From Sphingomonas sp. (lineage in GTDB: Bacteria; Pseudomonadota; Alphaproteobacteria; Sphingomonadales; Sphingomonadaceae), in NCBI GenBank assembly GCA_003248865.1, contig QFPK01000005.1, forward strand, positions 124,001 through 188,000: a DNA stretch of 64,000 nt. Direction: 5' to 3'. Shown here piece after piece: positions 17,096 to 24,996 of the stretch. Positions within the stretch are counted from its first letter, which is position 1. Every line of letters begins with the position of its first letter. The position numbers and the translations under genes are program-made. The notes beneath the pieces were generated by a model. It was not told the DNA's origin. It worked only from the letters and a program-made list of their open reading frames with translations, and ran no database searches.

Positions 17096-17716
17096 TTGTC
17101 ACCATCCGTCGAACAACTTGTCGCGGCCGGGATCGGGCCGACAGCCACGCGCCGCTTCCAGCCGGTGCTGGCAGGCGCACTCGCCCGCTTCGGCATCGAG
17201 ACCCCGCGCCGCGTCGCGGCCTTCCTGGCGCAATGCCATGTCGAATCCGCCGGCTTCACCGCGCTGGAGGAAAATCTGATGTATTCCAGCGCCGCGCGCC
17301 TCACCCAGGTCTGGCCCAGCCGCTTCCCGAACGCGGGCGCCGCCACCCCCTTCGTGCGCAACCCGCAGCGCCTCGCCAACCTCGTCTATGCCAACCGCAA
17401 CGGCAATGGGGCGCCGGAATCGGGGGACGGCTGGCGCTATCGCGGCCGGGGGCTGAAGCAGCTCACCGGCCGCGCCAACTACAGCAATGCCGCGCGCGCC
17501 ACCGGCCGCCCCTATGTCGAAAACCCCGCGCTGGTGCAGGAACCCGACGACGCCGTCCTGACGGCCGCCTGGTTCTGGCAGGCCAAGGGCTGCAACGAAC
17601 TGGCCGACCGCTGGGACATCGACAGCATCACCCGCCGCGTGAACGGCCCCGCCATGCTGCAGGCCGCCCAGCGCCGCCGCCGGTCAACCGAGATGCTGCG
17701 GGTGCTGGCGGGCTGA
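17096..17716 (+). CDS. GH19-type chitinase/lysozyme (endolysin-like)
   Basis: This 206-residue protein is a glycoside hydrolase family 19 catalytic domain of the phage or bacterial lysozyme kind. It contains AAFLAQCHVESAGFTALEEN (41-60) with the probable catalytic Glu50, then WRYRGRGLKQLTGRANYS and AAWFWQAKGCNELAD. There is no signal peptide and no extra cell-wall-binding domain. The chosen start is a TTG at 17096 with AGGGGAA just upstream; no ATG or GTG lies near the domain start. No holin, spanin or other phage gene is nearby, so it is a lone gene, perhaps a remnant or a domesticated lysozyme. Copy B of the dispersed element starts behind its stop. Confidence 0.83.
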   Translation: MSPSVEQLVAAGIGPTATRRFQPVLAGALARFGIETPRRVAAFLAQCHVESAGFTALEENLMYSSAARLTQVWPSRFPNAGAATPFVRNPQRLANLVYANRNGNGAPESGDGWRYRGRGLKQLTGRANYSNAARATGRPYVENPALVQEPDDAVLTAAWFWQAKGCNELADRWDIDSITRRVNGPAMLQAAQRRRRSTEMLRVLAG

Positions 17717-17721
17717 ACGGA

Positions 17722-18108
17722 GGGGGGAGTTTTTTGCCTCCGGCGGGGCCAAGGAAATGATTTCCCTGCACCCTCTGAGTTGGCGTTGCGCTCCCACTTC
17801 GAACTGGTGGGTGTGAACAGATTCGATTGCCTGCGGCGCTCCGCCCGCTCTCCACCCCGCTCAGGCTGAGCTTGTCGAAGCCCCCGACGCAAAAGCGCAA
17901 TGGCTGAGTCCGGGCATCACACCCCATGGGGCTTCGACAAGCTCAGCCTGAGCGGGTGGAGGGGCAGTAAGGCAACACCCATAGCGCCGCAGGCAATCCA
18001 GCCCACCGACAGCACAACCTCTGGGCTCTCCCACCAATTATGTGGGTGCAGGGAATTCAATTCCCTGCCGGGTTCCAACCATGTTCGGGCGGCAGAGCCC
18101 TTGGCCTG
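17722..18108 (+). repeat. Dispersed intergenic element, copy B, with nested insert
   Basis: This copy fills the 402-bp gap between the GH19 gene and cobS. It begins 5 bp behind the GH19 stop with GGGGGGAGTTTTTTGCCTCC. The left terminal repeat is at 17747-17773 and the right at 18044-18069 (core CAGGGAATTCAATTCCCTG). The central hairpin arms GCCTGCGGCGC (17829-17839) and GCGCCGCAGGC (17984-17994) are held 144 bp apart, instead of about 10 bp in copies A and C, by an insert described separately. The tail ends near GCAGAGCCCTTGGCC. No coding frame is convincing. Confidence 0.85.
17852..17959. repeat. Inverted pair of a second palindromic repeat nested in copy B
   Basis: Two nearly identical sequences of about 32 bp face each other at 17852-17884 and 17928-17959, separated by 43 bp. 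Each contains GCTCAGGCTGAGCTTGTCG or its complement. The sequence family (core CTTCGACAAGCTCAGCC) is a widespread intergenic palindrome in sphingomonads and other proteobacteria. The pair sits exactly within the loop of the central hairpin of copy B. It can fold into one long stem with arms of over 30 bp. Confidence 0.85.
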
Positions 18109-18118
18109 TACCTGACCC

Positions 18119-19120
18119 CTACTTCCGCGCCCGGCTCACCACGCTCTCCGGCAGGTCCTCGCCGAACACGCGCTGATAATATTCCGCCACGATCCCGCGT
18201 TCGGATTCGTCGCAGCGGTTCAGGAAGCTGGTGCGGAAGGCGAAGCCGACATTTTTGAAGATGTCGGCGTTCTGCGCCCAGGTGATCACGGTGCGCGGGC
18301 TCATCACGGTGGAGATGTCGCCGGCGATGAAGCCTTGCCGCGTCATGTCGGCCACCTTCACCATGGCTGCGATCACCTTGGGGTCGGTGTGCGGGCTCTT
18401 GGCGTGCACGATCGCGGTTTCGGTGTCGTTGGGCAGATAGTTCAGCGTGGTCACGATGGACCAGCGGTCCATCTGGCCCTGATTGATCTGCTGGGTGCCG
18501 TGATACAGGCCGGATGTATCGCCCAGGCCCACGGTGTTGGCGGTGGCGAATAGGCGGAACCATTTGTTCGGGCGGATCACCCGGTTCTGGTCCAGCAAGG
18601 TCAGCTTGCCTTCCACTTCCAGCACGCGCTGGATCACGAACATCACGTCCGGTCGGCCGGCGTCATATTCGTCGAACACCAGTGCTGTCGGCGTCTGCAG
18701 CGCCCATGGCAGCAGGCCTTCGCGGAACTCCGTCACCTGCTTGCCGTCGCGCAGCACGATGGCGTCCTTGCCCACCAGATCGATACGGCTGATGTGGCTG
18801 TCCAGGTTGATGCGGATGCAGGGCCAGTTCAGCCGCGCCGCCACCTGCTCGATATGGGTGGATTTGCCGGTGCCGTGATAGCCCTGCACCATCACCCGCC
18901 GGTTGAAGGCGAAGCCCGCCAGGATCGCCAGCGTGGTGTCGGGATCGAACACATAGGTCGGGTCCAGATCGGGCACGCGCTCATCAGCCTTGCTGAACGC
19001 GGGGATCTTCATGTCGATGTCCACGCCGAACACCTCGCGCGCATCCACCTCGGTGTCGGGTGCATCCATCAGGGTGGGGGCGTGGCGGTCGGTGTCAGAG
19101 GCGAGGTTCAGGCTGGTCAT
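18119..19120 (-). CDS. cobS: Aerobic cobaltochelatase subunit CobS
   Basis: CobS is the AAA+ ATPase that with CobT drives cobalt insertion into hydrogenobyrinic acid a,c-diamide by CobN. The 333-residue protein has Walker [10 protein letters not shown] (80-88) and Walker [11 protein letters not shown] (Asp150-Glu151). [20 protein letters not shown] and NYLPNDTE, typical of CobS, follow. The ATG at 19120 starts [11 protein letters not shown]; the in-frame extension upstream lacks family similarity. In many alphaproteobacteria cobS lies between a J-domain gene and cobT. Here cobT is 12 kb away on the other strand and no other cobalamin genes are present. Confidence 0.93.
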   Translation of the reverse strand: MTSLNLASDTDRHAPTLMDAPDTEVDAREVFGVDIDMKIPAFSKADERVPDLDPTYVFDPDTTLAILAGFAFNRRVMVQGYHGTGKSTHIEQVAARLNWPCIRINLDSHISRIDLVGKDAIVLRDGKQVTEFREGLLPWALQTPTALVFDEYDAGRPDVMFVIQRVLEVEGKLTLLDQNRVIRPNKWFRLFATANTVGLGDTSGLYHGTQQINQGQMDRWSIVTTLNYLPNDTETAIVHAKSPHTDPKVIAAMVKVADMTRQGFIAGDISTVMSPRTVITWAQNADIFKNVGFAFRTSFLNRCDESERGIVAEYYQRVFGEDLPESVVSRARK

Positions 19121-19427
19121 GGCGCGCAGCGTTGCCGCCCCCGCGCCCAAATCGCAAGGCCCGAATCTGAGGGGGCGAAGCGGCGGAGACCCTGCCGGGA
19201 AAGCGGTTAACAAGCGGTAGAGCTGCCGTTTCGTCAAAATGATGTCGGAAAAATACAATCGTTAACAGGTGGAATAGGCATAAGGTCGCTTTGCAGACAA
19301 ACTTCGCCGTGCTGACAGTCACGGGTTCTGCACGGGGCAGTTGAGTTTCATTCATATTCACTGACGGCGGAAGTTCCGGCGGAGGATGCCGGACTGTTGT
19401 CTGCTGCCGTCCAGCTTGGGGGTTGGT
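19121..19427. other. 307-bp intergenic region between cobS and the autotransporter gene
   Basis: A divergent intergenic region that must hold the promoters of both neighbours. It is more AT-rich than its surroundings at about 19205-19300, which favours promoter positions there. No clear inverted repeat, repeat copy or convincing coding frame was seen. An in-frame ATG at 19386 could extend the autotransporter by 14 residues, but this would precede its signal peptide. Confidence 0.5.
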
Positions 19428-22400
19428 ATGAAAAGGTTGAAATCTACAACGGCCATTCTGGCCGTGGCCACTGCACTTGCCTGTTCTGGCACGGCGTCGG
19501 CCAATACGCTCTATTTTCAAATGAACCCGAACTATCAAGGCCTAGGGCAGCGACAGGTCTTCATTTTCGGACAGGCCAATTCAACGGGAACGGTTACCGG
19601 CGGGAACGGCTTTTCGCAGGACTTCGATCTCGGTTCCGAAGGCTTCGCCATCATCACCTTGCCGAACGCGGACGAGCTGACGGCGAACGTCGTGCAGAGC
19701 CTCGGTTTTCGCGTGTCCTCAGAAGCGGCGGTCAGCGGCTACTTCCTCAGCCGCCAGTCGGCGACCACCGACATGACCTACCTGATCGACGGGGAGCGGC
19801 TCGGCACCAACTATGTCGTCGCCGGCTACCAGAACATCTATCCCGACCAGATGTCGGTACAGGCCACGCAGGACGGCACCGTCGTCACCTTCACGCCGAA
19901 GAACAGCACCGCATTCCAGGTCACGCTGAACGCCGGCGAGACCTACATGTATCAGGCGAGCACCAACTTGTCCGGCAGCAGCATCGTCGCCGACAAGCCC
20001 ATCGCCGTCTTCTCCGGCAACCAGTGCACCAACATTCCCACGGGCGTCAGCGCCTGCGACCACATCGTGGAGCAGATGCCGTCGGTTGACCAATTGTCGT
20101 CCAGCTACCTGCTGGCACAGACGCCGCGCACGGGCACGCTCGGCAACGTGATGCGCGTGATCGCAACCGAGGATAACACCGAGGTCCGCGTGAACGGGGC
20201 CGTGGTGGCCACACTGGCCGCCAAGGGAGATTATTATGAAGGCCGGGTCGCCGGCGGGGTCGAACTGGTCGCCTCTGCACCGGTTCTGGTCGCGCAGTAT
20301 CTGATCGGGCAGGGGCAGGCCGGGGTCAACACCGACCCTGCGATGACCATCGTTCCCGGTTCCGACCAGTGGTTGAAAAGCTATGTCTTCGCCACGCCGT
20401 CGGGCACTGCGAACTTCCCGACCGACTTCGTCTCGATCGTGATCCAGACCTCGTCGCTCGGCAGCCTCACCATCGACGGCGCGGTGGCGGACGGCACGCT
20501 ATTCAACCCGCTGGGCTCCACGCTCTACAGCTACGGCAACATCGACGTGTCGGCCTACAGCGGACCGTTCAGCATTTCGGCCGACACGCCCTTCCAGCTG
20601 CTGCTCTCGGGCTTTGACAGCTATGACAGCTACTTCACCTATGGCGGCGCCGCCTTCGCGCCGGGCGCTTCTCCGCCGCCCGACCCGGTGGATCCGCCGC
20701 CGCCCGGAATCGACGTCTATTGGGACGGCGACGGCGCGGGCAGCGCGGACAACGGCAACGTCGATGGCGGCAGCGGCATCCTCACCGCAGACAGCGTGAA
20801 CCTCACGCTCGAAAATGGCGCCACCAACAATGTGCTGCCTGAAAGCGCGACGGTCATTTTCGAAGGTACGCCGGGCACCGTCACCATTGATGATGTCGAT
20901 GGCCCCCTGTCGTTCGCCGGGCTCCGGTTCGGAGTCGATGGCTATGTGCTGACCGGGGATAACTTTGCCCTCGCCGCAGAGGGAACGCCGGTCATCAACG
21001 TCGCAGGCGAAGTGGGCGAAGGCGGTACCACCGCCTATGTGGCCACTATCCAGAATGTGATCACCGGCACGCAGGGTTTCGCCAAGACCGGCATCGGAAC
21101 CCTCGTTCTCTCTGGGCTCAACACCTACAGCGGCGGCACCAATGTCCAGCAGGGCACGGTGATCGGCAATTCCACCACCTTCGGCACCGGCAGCGTCAAC
21201 GTATCGTCTGGCGCCACAGTCATCTTCAACCAGACAACGGCGGGAAGTTTCTCGCAGGGGCTCGGTGGTGCGGGCAACTTCGTGAAGGCAGGTGCAGCGG
21301 CCCTGATCCTGGGTGGCGCCAACAGTTTCAGCGGCTCGGCGCTGGTGCAGCAGGGGCTGTTGCAGGTCAGCGGTTTCGTCGGCGGTGGCAGCTTCAGCGT
21401 GGCATCGGGCGGCATCCTGGGCGGCACGGGCACCGTGGGCTCCACGGTTGTGCAGTCCGGCGGTCGCGTGGCGCCGGGCGCGTCGATCGGCACGCTCACA
21501 GTGTCCGGCAATTTCACCCAGTCCACCGGCTCTTTCTACGATGTGGAACTGAACTCCCTCGGGGTGTCCGACCTGCTCGACATCAGCGGTACGGCCACCA
21601 TCGAACCCGGCGCGACGCTCACCGTCACCAAGCTGGACACGGCGCAGACGCTGCTCGGCACCTCCTATCTGGTGCTGACTGCGGATGGCGGTCGCACCGG
21701 CACCTACAGCAACATCACCGGGAACACGCGGGTCTCGGCTTTCATCAACCTGGTGCCGGTCTACACTGCGACTGATGTCTGGCTCACCGCCAGCAAGACC
21801 CGCGCCTTCGCGGCCGCGGGCCTCACGCCCAACCAGATCGCTGCTGCCGGCGGGGCGGACCATGCCGGCAACGGCGCGCTCTACAATGCGATCCTCTACC
21901 TGCAGACGGATGCCGAAGCGCAAGCCGCCTTCGACTCCATCTCGGGTGAGATCCACGCCTCCCTGCGCGGCATCACGCTGGAAGACAGCCGCTTCGTCCG
22001 TGAGGCGATGATCAACCGCACCGTCGGAGAGCGAGAGCCCTCCAAGGCGCTGTGGATCCATGGCTATGGCAGCTGGGCGTCGATCAGCAACGACGGCAAC
22101 GCCGCGCAGCTGAAGCGCGACATCGGCGGTTTCTTCCTCGGCGGCGAAATGGTCAGCGACAGCGGGCTGATCGTGGGTGCCGTCACCGGCTATGGCAAGG
22201 GTGATGTGCAGGTCGATGGCCGGCTGTCGTCGGCCGATACGTCCGATGCCTATCTGGGCGGCTATGTCGGCTACAACGCCTTCGGCTTCAATGCCCGGGC
22301 GGGCCTCGCCTATCAGTGGCGCGATGTGAAGACGACGCGGCAGGTGGGTTTCACCGGCTTCAGCGACCGGACGACCGCGAAATATGATCTGAACACATTC

Positions 22401-22844
22401 CAGATCTTCGCGGATGCCGGTTACAAGCTGAACATCGGTCTGGAGCCGTTCTTCCAGCTCGCCTATGTCGATGTCTCCAACGGCGGCTTCTCGGAATCGG
22501 GCGGCACTGCTGCGCTTGACGGCTCCGGCGGCGCCAACTTCTGGCTCACCCAGCTCGGCACCCGCTTCGGCTTCGGGCTTGGTACAGGGATTGCCCTGAA
22601 CGGCTCCATCGGCTGGCGCCACCTCGCCGGAGGGGACCGCAACACGCCGGTTACGATGGCGTTCGGGGCTGGTCCGTCGTTCGATATCCTCGGCGCCTCG
22701 CTCGCCAAGGATTCCGCAGCACTCAGCCTCGCCGTCGGCGGCAGCATCGGCAAGAACCTCTCGATCGACCTTGGCTACAGCGGGGTCGCCGGAAAAGGCT
22801 TCTCCGACCATGGCGTCCGGGGCTCGCTGACCTTCCGCTTCTAG
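19428..22844 (+). CDS. Autotransporter with N-terminal IgGFc-binding-type domain
   Basis: This 1138-residue type V secreted protein has a signal peptide at residues 1-25 (MKRLKSTTAILAVATALACS). Residues of roughly 100-405 resemble the IgGFc-binding protein N-terminal domain: SGYFLSRQSATTDMTYLID, VQATQDGTVVTFTP and IADKPIAVFSGNQC-like spacing. A proline linker (PPPDPVDPPPPG) follows, then a beta-helical passenger with a PATR-type repeat (GFAKTGIGTLVLSGLNTYSGG). The C-terminal barrel spans about 873-1138 (from WIHGYGSWASIS) and ends in GSLTFRF, with the terminal aromatic needed for BAM insertion. The likely role is surface binding or adhesion; the ligand is unknown. Confidence 0.87.
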   Translation: MKRLKSTTAILAVATALACSGTASANTLYFQMNPNYQGLGQRQVFIFGQANSTGTVTGGNGFSQDFDLGSEGFAIITLPNADELTANVVQSLGFRVSSEAAVSGYFLSRQSATTDMTYLIDGERLGTNYVVAGYQNIYPDQMSVQATQDGTVVTFTPKNSTAFQVTLNAGETYMYQASTNLSGSSIVADKPIAVFSGNQCTNIPTGVSACDHIVEQMPSVDQLSSSYLLAQTPRTGTLGNVMRVIATEDNTEVRVNGAVVATLAAKGDYYEGRVAGGVELVASAPVLVAQYLIGQGQAGVNTDPAMTIVPGSDQWLKSYVFATPSGTANFPTDFVSIVIQTSSLGSLTIDGAVADGTLFNPLGSTLYSYGNIDVSAYSGPFSISADTPFQLLLSGFDSYDSYFTYGGAAFAPGASPPPDPVDPPPPGIDVYWDGDGAGSADNGNVDGGSGILTADSVNLTLENGATNNVLPESATVIFEGTPGTVTIDDVDGPLSFAGLRFGVDGYVLTGDNFALAAEGTPVINVAGEVGEGGTTAYVATIQNVITGTQGFAKTGIGTLVLSGLNTYSGGTNVQQGTVIGNSTTFGTGSVNVSSGATVIFNQTTAGSFSQGLGGAGNFVKAGAAALILGGANSFSGSALVQQGLLQVSGFVGGGSFSVASGGILGGTGTVGSTVVQSGGRVAPGASIGTLTVSGNFTQSTGSFYDVELNSLGVSDLLDISGTATIEPGATLTVTKLDTAQTLLGTSYLVLTADGGRTGTYSNITGNTRVSAFINLVPVYTATDVWLTASKTRAFAAAGLTPNQIAAAGGADHAGNGALYNAILYLQTDAEAQAAFDSISGEIHASLRGITLEDSRFVREAMINRTVGEREPSKALWIHGYGSWASISNDGNAAQLKRDIGGFFLGGEMVSDSGLIVGAVTGYGKGDVQVDGRLSSADTSDAYLGGYVGYNAFGFNARAGLAYQWRDVKTTRQVGFTGFSDRTTAKYDLNTFQIFADAGYKLNIGLEPFFQLAYVDVSNGGFSESGGTAALDGSGGANFWLTQLGTRFGFGLGTGIALNGSIGWRHLAGGDRNTPVTMAFGAGPSFDILGASLAKDSAALSLAVGGSIGKNLSIDLGYSGVAGKGFSDHGVRGSLTFRF

Positions 22845-22929
22845 GGGCCGCATCCGGCGGCTTGTTTCCAATAGCCGCTTCCAGCGGCCGGCAACTTCCG
22901 GGCCCACACCCCAAGCGGGGCCAGGGGGC

Positions 22930-22963
22930 AAGAGCCAGCATCGCGACGGCGTTGCTGGCTCTT
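22930..22963. terminator. Possible hairpin terminator behind the autotransporter gene
   Basis: A perfect 11-bp inverted repeat, AAGAGCCAGCA (22930-22940) and TGCTGGCTCTT (22953-22963), with a 12-nt loop. It lies 86 bp behind the stop. There is no run of T after it, so it is at best a weak intrinsic terminator or an mRNA-protecting stem. Confidence 0.5.
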
Positions 22964-23042
22964 CGCACCTCCGGACACTGTCACGCCGGATGCCCCCACA
23001 TTGAATGATTGTGCCGCCCGCCCGCCTCGCTAGATTTCGCCG

Positions 23043-24215
23043 ATGCGCCTCAGCGATTGCCACAATGTGCAGGATTTCAGGCGGCTGGCGAAGCAGCGGC
23101 TACCGGGCCCCGTATTCCACTATATCGACGGCGCCGCCGACGACGAGATCACCAAGGCCCGCAACAGCAGCGCCTTCGACGATGTCGATCTGCTGCCCAA
23201 TGTGCTGGCGGGCGTGGCCGATGTGGACATGTCCGTCACCGTGCTCGGCCGCAAGCTGGCGATGCCGCTGTTCCTCAGCCCCACCGCGCTGCAACGGCTG
23301 TTCCACTGGCAGGGGGAACGCGCGGTCGGCCGCGCCGCCTCGGCCTTCGGCACCTATTTCGGCGTCTCCAGCCTCTCCACCGTCAGCCTGGAGGATATCG
23401 GCCGCACCGTCAGCGGCCCCAAGATGCTCCAGCTCTATGTCCACAAGGACGAGGGGCTGAACCGATCGCTGGTGCAGCGCGCGCAGGGCGCCGGTTTCGA
23501 TTGCCTCACCCTCACCGTGGACACCATCGTGGGCGGCAACCGCGAACGCTGCCTGCGCACGGGCTTCACCAGCCCGCCGCGCTTCACCGCCTCCAGCATC
23601 TGGGAATATGCGACCAAGCCCGGCTGGGCGCTCAACTATCTGTTCCGCGAACGCTTTTCCCTTCCCAACCTCGAAGGCCATCTGCCGGAAGGCAGCCAAA
23701 AATCCATGTCGGTCGCGGATTATTTCACCCGGATGCTGGACCAGACTCTGGACTGGAAACGCGCAGAGGCGATCCGCACCAGCTGGGGCGACCGCCCCTT
23801 CTGCCTGAAAGGCGTGATGAGCGTGGAGGACGCGAAGCGCGCCATCGACATCGGCGCCACCGCCATCATGGTCTCCAACCACGGCGGCCGCCAGCTCGAC
23901 GGCAGCCGCGCCCCGTTCGACCAGATCGCCGAACTCGCGGACGCAGTGGGCGACCGCATCGAGATCATCTGCGACGGCGGCATCCAGCGCGGCACCCATG
24001 TACTGAAGGCGCTGGCGGCGGGCGCGCGGGCCTGCTCCGGCGGCCGTCTCTATCTCTATGCGCTGGGCGCGGCCGGCGAACCGGGCGTTCGCCGTATCCT
24101 CGGCAGGCTGCAGGATGAGATCGAGCGCGACATGAAGCTGATGGGCATCACCCGCCTCGACCAGCTGAACCGCAGCAAGCTCCGCTCCAGACGAGGACAT
24201 GTCAAAAATATTTGA
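23043..24215 (+). CDS. FMN-dependent L-lactate dehydrogenase / alpha-hydroxy acid oxidase
   Basis: This 390-residue TIM-barrel flavoenzyme oxidises an L-2-hydroxy acid, most likely L-lactate, passing electrons to the respiratory chain. It begins MRLSDCHNVQDFRRLAKQRL with FHYIDGAADDE, as LldD proteins do. The active-site block VSNHGGRQLDG near residue 279 supplies the catalytic His and substrate-binding Arg. IEIICDGGIQRGTHVLKALA binds the FMN phosphate. The usual GRPYLYGL reads GRLYLYALGAAGEPGV. The last codons (KNI-stop) lie inside operator 1 of the downstream genes. The exact hydroxy acid is not certain. Confidence 0.88.
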   Translation: MRLSDCHNVQDFRRLAKQRLPGPVFHYIDGAADDEITKARNSSAFDDVDLLPNVLAGVADVDMSVTVLGRKLAMPLFLSPTALQRLFHWQGERAVGRAASAFGTYFGVSSLSTVSLEDIGRTVSGPKMLQLYVHKDEGLNRSLVQRAQGAGFDCLTLTVDTIVGGNRERCLRTGFTSPPRFTASSIWEYATKPGWALNYLFRERFSLPNLEGHLPEGSQKSMSVADYFTRMLDQTLDWKRAEAIRTSWGDRPFCLKGVMSVEDAKRAIDIGATAIMVSNHGGRQLDGSRAPFDQIAELADAVGDRIEIICDGGIQRGTHVLKALAAGARACSGGRLYLYALGAAGEPGVRRILGRLQDEIERDMKLMGITRLDQLNRSKLRSRRGHVKNI

Positions 24216-24219
24216 CATG
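24198..24219. promoter_or_regulatory. Operator-like palindrome 1
   Basis: A 22-bp palindrome with perfect 9-bp arms CATGTCAAA and TTTGACATG around a 4-bp centre. It overlaps the stop codon of the lactate dehydrogenase gene. Its sequence closely matches operator 2, which starts 42 bp further on, so the two would lie on the same face of the helix. It is probably bound by the XRE regulator encoded at 24709-24924. Confidence 0.72.
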
Positions 24220-24239
24220 CGCTGACCCTTCGCCCATTT

Positions 24240-24261
24240 CGTGTCGAAGATTTTCGACACG
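24240..24261. promoter_or_regulatory. Operator-like palindrome 2
   Basis: A 22-bp palindrome with perfect 9-bp arms CGTGTCGAA and TTCGACACG around GATT. It ends 13 bp before the ATG of the membrane-protein gene, so it overlaps or abuts the ribosome-binding region. With operator 1 it defines the shared pattern TGTCRAA-N4-TTYGACA. The position suggests autorepression of the membrane/XRE pair. Confidence 0.75.
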
Positions 24262-24274
24262 AAGGGATTCGCCT

Positions 24275-24712
24275 ATGTTCCCCCCAGACGCCTCGTTCCG
24301 CGAGAAATCAGCGCTCGCCATGCTCATTCTCTGGCTGCTCGTCACCGCCTTCTACATCGTGGAAATGGCGCCCTGGCGCTGGACGATGCACAGCATCCAC
24401 GCCCCCATGAAGCCCTTCGTGGTCGCCACCATCGCCATCATCATCGGCTCGATCGTCGTGCAGGCGGTGCTGGGCGCCCGCGATCCGAAAGAGGCTTCCG
24501 CCCCCGCCGACGAACGGGAACGCCCCATCCTCGACAAGGCCAGCTCATGGTCCGGCACGGTGCTGGGCGTCGGCTGTGTCGCCTCAATCCTGCACTATCT
24601 CCAGCACGGCAGCGGAGACCTGCTGTTCCACACCATCTTCCTCAGCCTGATCCTGTCCGCGATGTCCGAGTTCGCCTTCCAGCTCTGGCTGTTCCGGCGT
24701 GCTTCGCGATGA
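24275..24712 (+). CDS. Four-helix membrane protein paired with an XRE regulator
   Basis: The 145-residue protein begins MFPPDASFREKSALAML. It has four membrane helices: LAMLILWLLVTAFYIVEM, KPFVVATIAIIIGSIVVQ, a third around TVLGVGCVASILHYL, and a fourth with FHTIFLSLILSAMSEFAF. A charged loop (DERERPILDKASSW) lies between the middle helices. Small membrane proteins co-encoded with a short XRE regulator are a recurring bacterial arrangement whose function is poorly known. The stop overlaps the regulator start (ATGA). Longer in-frame extensions start within operator 1 and are unlikely. Confidence 0.78.
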   Translation: MFPPDASFREKSALAMLILWLLVTAFYIVEMAPWRWTMHSIHAPMKPFVVATIAIIIGSIVVQAVLGARDPKEASAPADERERPILDKASSWSGTVLGVGCVASILHYLQHGSGDLLFHTIFLSLILSAMSEFAFQLWLFRRASR

Positions 24713-24924
24713 CGAAGCGCCCCCCCATCACCAACCGGGTGAAGGAATATCGCGAGCGTCACGGCGGCCTCACCCAGGCCCAGCTGGGCGAGGCGGTCGG
24801 CGTCACCCGCCACACCATCATCGCCATCGAACAGGGCCATTATTCCCCCAGCCTGGAAACTGCCTTCCGCATCGCCCGCCTGTTTGGGGCCGGGGTGGAA
24901 GATCTGTTCGGCTGGGACGGATAG
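24709..24924 (+). CDS. Short XRE-family HTH transcriptional regulator
   Basis: The 71-residue protein is almost entirely a Cro/CI helix-turn-helix: NRVKEYRERHGGLTQAQLGE, then AVGVTRHTIIAIEQGHYSPS as the recognition part, and ETAFRIARLFGAGVEDLF. This is the compact regulator type that ends with a VEDLF motif and has no ligand domain. It is translationally coupled to the membrane protein by an ATGA overlap. The two 22-bp palindromes upstream of the pair are its probable binding sites, giving negative autoregulation. Confidence 0.88.
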   Translation: MTKRPPITNRVKEYRERHGGLTQAQLGEAVGVTRHTIIAIEQGHYSPSLETAFRIARLFGAGVEDLFGWDG

Positions 24925-24996
24925 GGCTGGCGAAGCCGCAGCCGCCCGGCTAACCCTTGCCCCCTGCAAAACAGGGCCACGAAAAGGGAAGTGCCG

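Noticed and set aside
17096..18118. Prophage suggested by the lysozyme gene
   Set aside because: No integrase, structural, holin or replication genes are nearby, and no attachment-site duplication was seen. XerC at 59.8 kb is the chromosomal type.
20499..23063. Open frame of about 850 codons on the minus strand opposite the autotransporter gene
   Set aside because: High GC gives long antisense frames. The translated product shows no domain, signal or family, while the plus-strand protein is complete.
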